Positions 51,915-64,000 of a stretch of DNA of 64,000 nucleotides are shown one piece after another. Made by a program: the position numbers and the translations under genes. How positions within the stretch are numbered: position 1 is the first letter of the stretch; each line of letters opens with the position of its first letter. The stretch is from assembly GCA_965153355.1 (NCBI GenBank), contig OZ231128.1, positions 3,224,001-3,288,000 of the forward strand, in the 5' to 3' direction. The notes beneath the pieces were generated by a model that saw nothing but the letters and a program-made list of their open reading frames with translations, had not been told where the DNA came from and searched no databases. The DNA is from Flaccisagitta enflata (Eukaryota; Chaetognatha; Sagittoidea; Aphragmophora).

Positions 51915-53100
51915 ATGAGTTTGCCGTTATTTTCGCCGAGGTTCACGCCGATGCTCCGGCGTTGAATTTGGCTTCACAGCGATAGGGGCGAGCTGAAGAG
52001 GAGGGCGAGAATGGAGGAGCTACGCGTCGGGTTTTATCGTCGCATTTACCGTGGGTTTTCCGCCGATGATCCGGCGTCCGTCCATGATCTTGACGATTCG
52101 ACCCGATACACGTCTCCGCCGTCGAGATCTACAGAAGATAGGGAGAAGGATGAGGATGATGAGGAGGATGAGTCTTTAATACGAGTGCAGGAAGGCGAGA
52201 AGATGAAGCGAGTCAATGAGAAGTTTGTTGCCGCTTTCGCCGAGATTCACGCCGATATTCCGGCGTCAGACCCAGCTTTGCGGTTTGATGAGGAGCGGGG
52301 AAGAGGAGGATGAGGATGACGAGAATAACAGGTCCGGATTTGTCGCCGCATTCGCCGCAGACTTCCGCCGATGATCCGGCGTACGTCCATACCATGACGA
52401 CTTGATCCGTTATGCGTCTCCGCCGTCGGGAGTCGGGTGAATCGATGATGATGAGGACGATGAAAGAAAGCGAAATTAACGTGATTGAGCTCGAGTATAG
52501 ATCGTATCAGATTGAATCCTAGTGGGGCGTGATTCTCTTTAGGGAAGGAAAAGTCCGTTGGATAGAGAGAAGGCGAGGACGATGAGGAGGGAGGATGAGG
52601 AGGACGAGGAGAGAGGACGAGGATGATGAGGATGATGAGGAGGATGAGTATTTGAAACGACCACCGGAACAACGAGCCCTGCGAGGCCTCAGAAGAATGT
52701 GAAGCGAGACAAGTTTTTTTGGGAATATCGATGAGATGAGACGGGGAAGAGGAGGCGAGTCAAAAGAAGTTTTGTCGCCGCTTTCGCCGAGATTCACGCC
52801 AATTTTCCGACGTCGGACCCGGCTTGGCGGCTTGATGAGGAGTAGGGGGAGGAGGAGGATGATCGCGAGTCCATTGTATTTTGATGGTAGAGGCATATGT
52901 ACAGTATGTGGTCTTCGTTGATGATGATGACGATGAGCTGATGAGATGGGGAAGGAAGATGTGCGAGGATGAGGATGGGGGGAATGACGGGTTCGGATTT
53001 GTCGCCGCTTCCGCCGCAGACTTCCGCCGATGATCCGGCGTACGCCCACGACTTTGACAACTTGATCCGTTGCGCGTCTCCGCCGTCGAAAATCGGGAGA
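51915..53100. repeat. Diverged tandem modules inside the LTR element
   Basis: A block containing 'ttcgccgagattcacgcc' and a block containing 'ccgatgatccggcgt' alternate about three times. On the + strand (antisense to gag) they read as related peptides: FAEVHADAPA, FAEIHADIPASDPA, FAEIHANFPTSDPA, and SADDPASVHDLDDS, SADDPAYVH, SADDPAYAHDFDN. An intact 100-codon ORF at 52011-52313 covers one copy; the others are broken. A coding role is unproven. Confidence 0.6.
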
Positions 53101-53419
53101 CTCGACGATGATGAGGATGATGAGAGAAAACGAAATTAACGTAATTGAGCTTATCAAACTGAATCCTAGTGGGGGCGTGATTTTCTTCCGGAGCCAGAGA
53201 AATGGAGGAAAGGCGAGATAGATCAGCATGAACAACGGGAAAATGTCGAGAACGGTGTTGACATTGTCGGCGTCGGGAGGCCACTTGCAGCTGATGCTCG
53301 TTCGCCGGCGTTGTACGAGGATGAGGAAGGGCCGGATGACGAGGATGAGGATGACAAGGATAGGATGATGACGAGGATTGGACGAGGACTAAATCTTTGT
53401 TGGTTGCTTCTTCTTCTTC

Positions 53420-55205
<1,786 letters not shown>

Positions 55206-55264
55206 AAACGAACAAGCCGATCGTGATTGTTGTTGCCGTCCAAGGGACCGATGGATGGCTAGGC

Positions 55265-55345
55265 GGGGGTGAATGGCGTGACGGAGATGAATGGCGTGAC
55301 GGAGATGGATGGCGTGACGAGATGAATGGCGTAACGGAGATGAAG
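55265..55345 (+). repeat. ~20-bp minisatellite (ggcgtgacggagatgaat)n
   Basis: Four copies just downstream of the Gag stop codon (on the element's strand), in the LTR element interior. Confidence 0.85.
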
Positions 55346-55375
55346 AAATCGAGTACGAACGAGAGACCATGCTAA

Positions 55376-57793
55376 CTATAACGATTCATTTTCATCTTCA
55401 GTCTCGTTGGGCTCAAGTGCTTCGACGTCGGATTTAGCGTCATCGCCGGCGTCATCAGAATCGTTGCGTCGGTGACGATACGGCGAGTCGTTGGGAGAGT
55501 GGAGAAGATGCCTGCCATGAAGGAGCGTCACATGCCCTTTCCTGCTGCAGATGCTGCAGGTGACTTCCCTCTTTTCTGGACAGGATCTGGCGTTGTGTCC
55601 AGGGCGGAGGCAGTGGTAACAGAGATGGAGGGTGGAAATTACTGCTACTCTGTCTTCTATGGAAAGGCAGTAAAGTTTATCGCATTTTGATGTATCGTGA
55701 CGGTTTTTGCAATACATGCAGCTTTTATTTTGTTCAAAATGATGCTGCGTCTGATGGTCGGTAGCGTGGAGATGATGCTGATGCTTTATTCCTTCGGCTT
55801 CCGTTTGAGTCGTTTCGGGTTCTATCGACATTTGAATGATTTTGAGGAGGTTAATGCGCGTAAGGACAAAATCGAGAAGTTTTTGAAAGCCATCTCCTTG
55901 TTCGTATTCTTCAAAGAATTTCTCTGCATAAAATGGTATTCGCGCAGAAATGATCTCTAGGAGGCTACTCCTTCTGTCAAACAACTCCGCCGAGGATACC
56001 GTCAACGCGGAGCTCTGAGCTTCTAGCATGTTCATGTACAGATCTTGATGTGCAATGAGGCTGTCCCTTGCGATAGCGCCGCCTTCTTTTAAACGATTAA
56101 GGGCGTCGGCGGCGGAATCAACATCGTGGGCAAATATACTGTCCAAATGGCACCTTATTTCTTTGTAAGCGGCGTCTCCATTGGGGTCGTTAACTGTTGG
56201 CTTTGCGGCGTTGATAGCTTTTTTTGCGGCGCCGGCGAACCAATGTCCCGATAATTCCGTGACTTTTTCATTGCCGGATATGCCGTTAATTTTACCGAAT
56301 GCCGAGTCGAAAATGTTCATCAGTGTGTTATATTCGCCCTGTTTCTTTGCGTCGTACTGCTTAAAAGGTTCTGAAGGACGTACGCCTACAACGTTACGTC
56401 TGACAGCATCAAGTTCTAGCGTATGGATAAGTCTTGAAAAGTCGGGTTGATTTGGAGCTGCGGCGTCAATCTGCTGTACAGCGACGGCTGCAGGGGATGC
56501 ATGACCTCCCACGGCGCCGCTATTACCTAGAGGTGGGAAATTTGGTGGCGGTACTTTTGCTGTGTTTGGGTGTTTTTTAATTTGGTAACGGCGTTTTTTC
56601 TTGCCATTTCCAGCAGGGGCGGCGGCGTTGTCTGCACACGATTTGGCAACTGTACTGGGCGATGACGCCGCATCATTTTTTGTGGACGAGACAGCGCCGT
56701 TGTCAAAAATTTGGATCTCGTTTTCATCCGCAGGTTCGTCGGCTTCATCATTAATTTCGTACTGGATTTTGTCAATTTTGTCGATTATCTCTTGATTTTT
56801 TGCTTGAATTGTTTTCACATTTTCTTCTTTTTCTCTTTTTCTCTTTTTCTTTTGCCGTTCTTTTTTCTGCATTTCTTGGATAGCTTCTAGATTTTTAAGT
56901 TCTTCTCTGAGACGTATATTTTTTTCATTTTCTTCTCTCAAAACCTGTTCAAGACGTTCATTTTCTCCTTCCGTCGCAATTGCCTCGTCATCGGTTTCGG
57001 CGCCGTCTTCCTCGAGGGCGCCGGATTCTTTTGCGGCGGCGTTGTCGGCGCCGTCTGGCTTCTCGGTCGCAGTATCTTGCTCTTCTTCGTCCTTTTTCGC
57101 ATTTTTAGAAGCAATTGTTTTTCTGTCTACTTTCACATCTGTAGCCGATGGCGTCGCGACTTCCCCCGATTTTCCGGGGGTCGCCGACGGCGCCGGCTTT
57201 CTGCCGGGTTGTTGCACAAAGTCAGTTTTTGTCGGTGGGGCTGGGGCGTAATCAGGGTCGTCGTATGTTTCTTGTGAAAGGCATGCGCGGCGCGTATGGA
57301 AAAAGTTTTTTTGGATGACATTGATATGGTTTCCAGCCGATTTTCGTCCGTGAACGTCTTCTTTTGTATTGGCGGGAAATAGTTTTTTCGTGACCATTTC
57401 GTGAAACAGCCACATCTTTCCCACAAGCGCGACGCGCATGTCGTCGATGTTGAGGAAGGCCTGATGTGCGTCATGATCATTGACGCCGGCGAATTCTTTT
57501 AGTACATCGTCATGTCGTAGAGCGAAGAAACGCGCGAGCAATCCTAATGTTTGTGCCGTTGCCTTCGCTTCTCTAGATCTCTCGTCATTTTCCGTCTGAA
57601 AGTCCGATGTCATCGCCGTGTTTACCGAGGCGTCGCTTCCGCCGATAGCTCCGGCGTCAGCCGCCACGATCACGGCGTTGAAGTCGGGTATTTTTCTTAA
57701 AGTATCTTCCAGGATTTTGGCTTTTTCTGCGCGGGACTTTGCTGCCATCGTGATGGATGATGAGGAAGAGGAGATAGTTTCTTTGTCTTCCAC
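55376..57793 (-). CDS. gag: BEL/Pao-type Gag protein with C-terminal zinc knuckles (805 aa)
   Basis: An intact ORF of the LTR element. The N-terminal ~280 residues are followed by a long charged coiled coil (about 280-350, with KKERQKKKRKREKEE) and then by a hydrophobic, capsid-like part (about 450-680). At about 692-762 lie three zinc-finger-type motifs: CMYCKNRHDTSKC, CYHCLRPGHNARSC and CSICSRKGHVTLLH. The last, with histidine in the fourth position and LLH, is the pattern typical of BEL/Pao Gag. The protein would form the particle and bind element RNA. In complete BEL elements Gag runs into protease and reverse transcriptase; here it stops after a short acidic tail (ETEDENESL). The start is the first in-frame Met. 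The intact frame suggests selection or very recent insertion. Confidence 0.88.
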   Translation of the reverse strand: MEDKETISSSSSSITMAAKSRAEKAKILEDTLRKIPDFNAVIVAADAGAIGGSDASVNTAMTSDFQTENDERSREAKATAQTLGLLARFFALRHDDVLKEFAGVNDHDAHQAFLNIDDMRVALVGKMWLFHEMVTKKLFPANTKEDVHGRKSAGNHINVIQKNFFHTRRACLSQETYDDPDYAPAPPTKTDFVQQPGRKPAPSATPGKSGEVATPSATDVKVDRKTIASKNAKKDEEEQDTATEKPDGADNAAAKESGALEEDGAETDDEAIATEGENERLEQVLREENEKNIRLREELKNLEAIQEMQKKERQKKKRKREKEENVKTIQAKNQEIIDKIDKIQYEINDEADEPADENEIQIFDNGAVSSTKNDAASSPSTVAKSCADNAAAPAGNGKKKRRYQIKKHPNTAKVPPPNFPPLGNSGAVGGHASPAAVAVQQIDAAAPNQPDFSRLIHTLELDAVRRNVVGVRPSEPFKQYDAKKQGEYNTLMNIFDSAFGKINGISGNEKVTELSGHWFAGAAKKAINAAKPTVNDPNGDAAYKEIRCHLDSIFAHDVDSAADALNRLKEGGAIARDSLIAHQDLYMNMLEAQSSALTVSSAELFDRRSSLLEIISARIPFYAEKFFEEYEQGDGFQKLLDFVLTRINLLKIIQMSIEPETTQTEAEGIKHQHHLHATDHQTQHHFEQNKSCMYCKNRHDTSKCDKLYCLSIEDRVAVISTLHLCYHCLRPGHNARSCPEKREVTCSICSRKGHVTLLHGRHLLHSPNDSPYRHRRNDSDDAGDDAKSDVEALEPNETEDENESL

Positions 57794-58028
57794 CGTGTTA
57801 GAAGGATGAGGAGGAAGGATGACTTAATGGAAGATGAGGAGGGGGAGAACGTTCTTGAGCTTTCACCGTAATTGGAGGATGAAAAGGAGGGGGAAGTGAG
57901 GAGGAAGATGAAGAGGAGAACGTTCTTGAGCTTTTGTCGTGATCGGAGGGATGAGGGGGAGGGGGAGGCGGATGTTGTTCGCTTGCTTTCACCGAAGGGA
58001 GCCAGTGAACTGTCAGAACTTACAGATT

Positions 58029-58718
58029 GGTGCGAGTCCGTGACGTATGAACAGTTCACTAGCTAGCTGGATGCCCTGATGATCGCTGAGTAACTCCGTC
58101 TTAAGAATCCCGCTAGAACGAATACGCGAATTGGAGAATGAAGGGATCTGTAAGTTCTATATGATAAATGAGAAAAGGGAGAGGGGGGGGGGCGGATATT
58201 AGAATGAGCCAAAAGAGAAAAGTGGGCCAGACCACATCATTGACAAGGCTCGCTACCTGAGGAGTCGGGGATGAATGATTTCCGGAAGGGGGGGAATGAC
58301 AGCAGAAGTCCGAGATAACCACATTAATGTCCTATAGAAACGATATACAAAGGAAGCTTTCTCGCTTGCACTGGGGGAGAAAAGAGAAATCTCGAACAAG
58401 GAAATGCGCAATATATCACAGAAATGGCGAGGCAATGAGTCTTTTAATCTAGGAATGATCTTTGCATGATCTTTAATTGATCTTTAAATGAGTCATTAAT
58501 TCTTGAATGAAGAGGAAGAATCCTGATAAAGTTCTCTCCAGAAAGGAGTCCGTTGGAAGAGAGAAGTCGAGGATGAGGAGGAGAGAAGTCGAGGAGTCGT
58601 GAGAAGAGGAGGATGATGAGGAAGATGAGTCTTTAGAGCGACACCCGAAATAACGAATTTTGCGAGATTTCCTGTAGATGGACAAGAGGATAAACAAAAT
58701 ACGGCACAATTGATGACA
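58029..58718 (-). repeat. LTR (5' LTR of the BEL-like element)
   Basis: Near-identical to 50950-51638. The first bases differ (ggtgcgag against tgtacgag), there is one A/G difference in the 'ctagctagct' region and one extra G in a G-run. Immediately followed by the ACCCT target duplication. Confidence 0.92.
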
Positions 58719-58723
58719 ACCCT

Positions 58724-59366
58724 CACAAGTCAGACATGACTTTTTTCAAAGGGTTAGCAATGGTTTGCAAGGAAACGCCTGTGATTTTTAGAATCAGCAT
58801 AGCAGGTTTACCCAGACGTTATATTTTCAGGCTAATCGAGGGTACTTCCATTCCTTCCTCTTAAGAGGTTTTATACAATTTATTAGGTCCTCACTTTCTA
58901 TGAGGCTGGTTGTTCTCAAGCCTGAGTGTGGCCCAACTAACATGACTACTAGCGCCACATTCAGGCTGAGCTGTGATTGGTTTTTGGGTCATGTCATGAA
59001 CGCTCATTGGTTGGTGCATCATATGTTGTTAAGAGTCATAAATTTACGTTACATAGGGAAAAATCGTGGCAACCAATGGCATAGCTAAGAATGTTTAAGC
59101 AGCTAATCAGGGAATTAACATCAGTACAAGAAATTTACGTCAGTGACTGAACTCTAAAATTTATCAACTTTTCCTCAAGAGCAGCTGAAATGGTGTTACC
59201 TTTCCAAGAGGTGAGAAAACAGATGTTTTCAGATGAGGGATAACTCGAGTTCGAATTTTCTCATGTAATGTGATTCATATCAAGCCCATAGAGTCCTTAG
59301 ACTCCATAAAACCCAAGAAATCATGATAGTTCTGAATGACCAATCCTCCCCAGTTTACATTGTAAA
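58724..59366. other. No recognisable gene
   Basis: One inverted pair (agcctgagtgtgg at about 58919, ccacattcaggct at about 58957) only. Confidence 0.5.
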
Positions 59367-59601
59367 CAGTCTATGGACATCACTGTATATGTAGATATGT
59401 TAGCAGTTTGGCATATCTCTACGCATTGAAATCTCTCATTCTTGCTCATTTCAACACATTTAGATCTCACATTTTACTGAGATTAATTTTATAGAATGAG
59501 AGATCTCATCGCGTTAAAATGTACCAGAATGAGAGATCTCAATGCGTTGAGATATGCCAAACTGCTGATATATCTACAAATACCGTTTTGTCCACTGACT
59601 G
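59367..59601. mobile_element. Palindromic MITE-like element
   Basis: The arms cagtctatggacatcactgt and ttttgtccactgactg, followed inward by tgtagatatgttagcagttt and aaactgctgatatatctaca, form a hairpin. TA follows the right end. A solo end of the same family (cagtcagtggacaaaccggt) occurs at about 59914. Confidence 0.65.
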
Positions 59602-60049
59602 TAGGCGTTTGTTGTCTTCACTAGAAACATGGCCAGAGTATAATGGCAACTCCAGAGAATCCATTCGCAAAGAAAATTGATGCCGGGAGATATTTTTCTC
59701 GCCATTTGTGACCTCGAGTTTTCCTATTGCCTGCGTATTAGGATTTAGGACTTACTGAGTACGTGGGCAGAATTTCTTTTTTCCCTTGAAGCATCAGAAA
59801 CCCTCTCTCTGGATTTCATCTCAAGAAGCGTCTCTCTTGCCCTAAATTCACCCTGATCAAGATTTGGTAATAGAATTTCTATGGTCTTTGACGCCACAAA
59901 AATGGAAAATGGACAGTCAGTGGACAAACCGGTATAGGTATAAATCTCTACGGTTTCTTATAATTCGCAGAGAAAGATCATTTCAAATGTAAGGTTAATC
60001 ACTAAGTTGAAAAAGCTTTCTTGGTTTAGGAATCAACTAAGATCAGAGA

Positions 60050-61770
60050 CATTTCTACAGAGAGGCCATGCAAAATGATGAAAAATCATGTTTTTCCAAA
60101 CGTCATAATGACCGATATATTCGGACATGAAATTTTGTGTAGATTACTAATATGAAGGTGCCACTAAGCATATAAGCAGTCAAGGTGTGCTGGAACACCT
60201 TGTCAACAGCATCATTGAAGGACCTTTCAATAAATCAAGTAAAGCTATATGCTGCAGAAGTTTTTTCAATTTTCAGATAAGTAAGTTTCACTGCTATAAA
60301 TTTGATGAGAGTAAAAACAAAGATTTGAATTAGGGTGAGTTGAAGCAGCTTGTCAACTGCATCACTGAAGGATCCCTTCCTCAATCCTCAAGAGGCTATG
60401 CAAAATGATAAAAAGTCATGTTTTTCAAAAAATCATTGTAACCAATTTATTCAGTCATGAAATTTTGTGTAGATTGCAAATCAGATGGTGCAACTAAGCA
60501 TATGAGTAGTCAAGGTATGCTGGAACAGCTCGTCAACAGCATCATTGAGGGGCACCTCATTAAAACATGTAAAACTATACACAGCAGAAATCATTATTTT
60601 CAGATAAGTACAGTAGATCTCGTCTAGACTTGAGATAATGGGGAAGCGTGTGGAAAACAAATGGCAGGGAGTGATATGAAACACTAATAAAGGATGGTTT
60701 ATTGCCTATGATAGCTGGTTGCCATGGAAACGCATTTTTATGTATTTTCACTAAAATATCAATACTTTGAGAAATTTTTTGAGGGAACTTCTTTAGAATC
60801 AAATTTGCTACAACTTTCCCACAGTATGTTCTGTAAGAATGTTGCTCGTTTAGCGGTTGCTAGGGGTTGTCACACATGGATATGCTCCCTAGCAACGGCC
60901 AAACAAGCGATATTCTTACAGAACATACCGTGAGAAAATTGTAGCAAATTTGATTTTAAGCAATGTTCCCTGAAAAACCTCTCAAATATTTATACTTTAG
61001 CGAGAATACATGGAAATGTGTTTTCATGGCAACCAACTATCATGGGGAATTAAGCATCCTTTGATTAGTCTATGATCCAAATATCGCTCCCCTGCCTTCA
61101 TTCGTCTTTCCACAATGCTTTCCCCCGTTATCTCAAGTCTAGACCAGATCTACTGTAAGTTTCACAGCTATTATTGTAATCTGAGGAAAAACAAAGAATT
61201 GAAAACAAAGATTTGAAAACAAAGATTTGAAAACAAAGATTTGAAAACAAAGATTTGAATCAGGGTGGGCTGGAGCTGCTCGTCAACTGCATCCACTTCC
61301 AAGGCTGTGTAAAATGTTCAAAATTCATGTTTTTTAAAGATTTATCATGACGAATGTATTCAGACATGAAAGTTTTTGTACATTACAAATCTGAAGGTGC
61401 CAATAAGCACATGAGCAGTCAAGGTATGCTGAAACAGCTTGTCAATAGCATCAAAGGATGTATCCACAATTCATGTAAAACTGTGTGCAGTGGAAAAGAT
61501 TTGAAAAAAAAGTAGGTTTCACAGCTTTGTATAGAATAAGAAGAAAAACAAAATTTTGAATAAGAGTGTTTTAAAGCTGCTTGTCAACTGCATCACTGAA
61601 GGATCCCTTCCAAGACCTCTACGTTCCCAATGCAAGAACATTTTTTTGCTCTAAAATCTTTGGAAATTTTACAGATATACATGGAATTAGAGGAAACTCC
61701 GTGTTAAATCAAGGAAACTCAGCATTGAATTAAGGTGTGCTGCTTCATTGAAGGACTACTCTACAACTCA
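60050..61770 (+). repeat. ~320-bp tandem repeat, about three copies, with a nested MITE
   Basis: Each unit holds two half-repeats (A and B) that read, on the + strand, as related peptides. A: LEHLVNSIIEG (near 60205), LEQLVNSIIEG (60522), LKQLVNSIKG (61430). B: LKQLVNCITEG (60345), LELLVNCI (61273), LKLLVNCITEG (61573). Shared DNA includes aaattttgtgtagatt and gtgccactaagcatataag. The frames are interrupted by stops, so a gene is not proven. The second unit carries the 545-bp MITE and a (gaaaacaaagattt)n run at 61194-61258. Confidence 0.75.
60611..61155. mobile_element. TA-flanked 545-bp MITE with very long inverted repeats
   Basis: Starts ta|cagtagatctcgtctagact and ends gtctagaccagatctactg|ta. 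The arms are about 250 bp each and form almost the whole element (for example aatgttgctcgtttagcggt against acggccaaacaagcgatatt). An adjacent repeat unit reads cagataagtaagtttcac where this copy has the insertion, confirming the boundaries and the TA duplication. Confidence 0.88.
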
Positions 61771-62249
61771 TTAAGTTTTATAGAAATACCACACCATCTG
61801 TGATAAAGGAAAACAACACATTTTCTCTTCTGAACACGAAAAACTTTGGATAAAATTTGTCATGGATGTCTCAAGTGACATCTGCAACAATTCATCCTAC
61901 ATGGAGTTGGACAACATTACTTTATAACAAAAAATCTAGAATAAGGACAAGAGCCTTGGGCGCTCTATCTGGTGTTTCATCTGGACCCCTCACAGCTATC
62001 CTTAGAAATATCAAAATCAACTTCAAACCTTACCACAAAGCGGCTCAACAGACTCAAATCAACAGCAAGAAAAATCTATAATTGTCAGCTATTTGTGAGA
62101 TGTGGAAGTGACAAGAAAGAGTACCAGATGAGTGTGCTGAACGCCCCAAGGTTCCTCACAGCCATCTGATCTTCCCATTGTAAAATGCTCATAACACCCA
62201 TAACCTTAAATCAAGATCCTTCCCGCTAATTGAGACAAATCCATTAAGT

Positions 62250-62312
62250 TACATAAAAAATACATAAAAGTTACATAAAAGTTACATAAAAGTTTCATAA
62301 AAGTTACATAAA
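62250..62312 (+). repeat. (gttacataaaa)n repeat
   Basis: Five copies of an 11-12-bp unit. Confidence 0.9.
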
Positions 62313-62588
62313 ATTCTTGAAATTATGCGTGATTTCATTCACAACCATCCACAGGATTGCAGGTCAAAGATTTTGATGGCTGGAGAGTTCGAGTAAACCA
62401 TCATACCCTGTCTTCAAAAGCAATTCAACCAGCAAAAGATGTATTGTGTAAAAACTATCCACACCACACAATTCGGATTTTTACTATCTAATAGCATATT
62501 AATGACAGTTTTCTCATGCAAAATTTCAGCATTCCAAGTCAAATAGTTCAGCTTCTACATTATTTTGAAAATCACAAAAATTTACATA

Positions 62589-62725
62589 AACAAGGCCGGA
62601 TACACGGCAATCCAGTCGCGGACGGTTGGGCAGGAGCAGTAATGCAAAAATCGCTCGGAAATCAAAAACCTACCGACCTACGGACCGACATGCAAGGTGT
62701 AGAGTCGCGTGTCCGCGACTAAAAA
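62589..62725 (+). mobile_element. HINE-like element, family A
   Basis: A complete short copy: aacaaggccggatacacggc, cagtcgcggacggttgggca, a short ccgacctacggaccgac core and the hairpin end agtcgcgtgtccgcgact with AAAAA. It lies in the loop of the inverted repeat at 62398-63507. Confidence 0.85.
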
Positions 62726-63105
62726 TGGCAATTTTCAAGAAAAATAAAGGAGTTTAGCCTTTTAAATCTTATCAGAATTCAGTAGATAATGATTTGAAGT
62801 AATGTAGTTGATCCCAATTCATGTTCTTATCATTAATAAATCGTTTCTCTGTTCATTTGTGTATAGATATAAGACCTCAAACTGGTAAAAGATGAATGTT
62901 CAGCAAGAAAAGTTGTTTGAACAAGAAAAATCATGGAAAAAACATGAAAAATCGCTATAAATGCAGCTTGAAATGTTTTTTTCTTGAATCTAACATAATC
63001 TCCTTCAAAAAACCTTTAATTTGAGACCAATCCCAAAGTTTTAGTTCAAAGCGTTTAGAAGTTCTATAGGTTTAAAGTGACAGACCTCCATCAATGTCTG
63101 ATATA

Positions 63106-63302
63106 AGCAAGGCCGGATACACGGCTACCCCAGTCGCGTGCGGGTGGGCAGGGGCCATAATTGAGGTCACTCCATCATTTGGGCAGGAGCAGTGAGGCCA
63201 AAAAAACACAAAAACCAAAAAAAAGTAAAGTGTGACGGACGGACCGACGGACGGACGGACCGACAAAGCGGGTTGTAGAGTCGCATAGCACGCAACTAAA
63301 AA
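63106..63302 (+). mobile_element. HINE-like element, family A variant
   Basis: agcaaggccggatacacggc, cagtcgcgtgcgggtgggca, an (acgg/accg)n core, then gagtcgcatagcacgcaact and an A-run. Here the loop and stem read tcgcatagcacgcaact, a decayed hairpin. Confidence 0.8.
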
Positions 63303-63507
63303 TCATCAACCAATAAATGGTTCTTTACTTCAAAATAATGTAGAAGCTAAACTACTTGACCTGGAGTGCTGAAATTTTGCATGAAAAAACCGTCAGTAAT
63401 ATGCTATCAGACAGAGCAAATTTGAAATGTGTGGTGTGGATAGTTTTGGCACAATACATCTTTTGCTGGTTGCAGTTGCTTCTGAACACAGGGTAAGGTC
63501 ATCTAAA

Positions 63508-64000
63508 GTAGGCATGAAATTTTCAGCTAAAACACATAGCACCAGTGAAAGAAACATATAAGTGAATGAGGGGCTGTCTTAACTTGCTGTGTGTAAGAGG
63601 ACAATGCTCCGTTCCAAGCGCTTTTGAGTTTTAAATGTGTACTATTATCATTAATTCTTCAACAATCAAGAAACCGGAGCTTGGTTCAAATTCTCTGCCG
63701 GTGCTCCTGCTGTTGCTGTAGCAAATCTTTTCTGAAATTCCAATAAGAGCAAGACAAAAGAACAGTTTTTCCCAGTAATTTCTTTGTGGATAATAACTAA
63801 CACAAAAAAAAGCTCAAGCTTGGCGATTTTCGATATGACAAGGTCAAATTGACGTCTAAACTGAAAGTTAAGACAGCCTATGACCACCCCATGTGTCCTA
63901 AAACCCAAAATTCTGGCTACATTGGATGTCTATCTAAAGCAGAGGGAAGTGGCGAAGCGTGATGTTCAGTTTCTTTAAGTTTCATTGCACTGAACACCCT
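63508..64000. other. No recognisable gene
   Basis: Unique-looking sequence to the end of the window. Confidence 0.5.

Larger units (their letters stand above)
62398..63507. repeat. Large inverted repeat with two HINE-like copies in the loop
   Basis: The left arm (about 62398-62577) and right arm (about 63330-63507) are reverse complements of about 85-90% identity. Shared blocks include ccagcaaaagatgtattgtg, actatccacaccacaca, atgcaaaatttcagca and cttctacattatttt. The 750-bp loop contains HINE copies at 62589 and 63106. Confidence 0.8.

Overview
This is eukaryotic, almost certainly invertebrate animal, nuclear DNA. It contains three spliced exons of a Shaker-type (Kv1) voltage-gated potassium channel, a BEL/Pao-like LTR retrotransposon, a second Gag-like retroelement ORF, tRNA-derived SINE sequence, many MITEs, and an extreme density of micro- and minisatellites. 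Dispersed elements with a (ACGG/ACCG)n tetranucleotide core recall the HINE/DINE-1/pearl group of Helitron relatives known from insects and bivalves. The species cannot be named from the sequence; a mollusc or another lophotrochozoan is a reasonable guess, but a cnidarian is not excluded.

Layout. 1-18 kb: no recognisable gene. It holds 20-bp minisatellites (1.0-1.8 kb), HINE-like copies, a giant imperfect palindrome at 9.1-9.9 kb carrying a nested TA-flanked MITE, and a 1-kb TA-flanked MITE at 15.8-16.8 kb. 18-25.4 kb: a cluster of long (GA)n, (GAA)n and (AAGA)n tracts, all with purines on the + strand, plus a foldback element. 25-32 kb: further microsatellites, 67-bp repeats and a TTAA-flanked MITE. 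32.3-34.2 kb: a 630-codon Gag-like ORF on the - strand. 35.8-38.2 kb: HINE-like and nested MITE insertions. 38.2-41.3 kb: the Kv1 exons. 41.3-50.9 kb: intronic or intergenic repeats. 50.95-58.72 kb: a young LTR element (two ~690-bp LTRs, 5-bp target duplication ACCCT) that carries an intact 805-codon Gag but no pol. 58.7-64 kb: MITEs, a ~320-bp tandem repeat and a large inverted repeat.

Genes. The only clear host gene is the Kv1 channel on the + strand: the end of T1, S1-S3, and S4-S5 are present. The start of T1 and the pore/S6 exon were not found here, so the gene must run beyond the window or across very long introns. Its two downstream exon ends, each including the splice donor, have been tandemly duplicated into 70-bp arrays that now form the starts of the following introns. 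This is the most unusual structure in the window. The second notable theme is a set of HINE-like families that share one architecture while their subterminal repeats and terminal hairpins change together.
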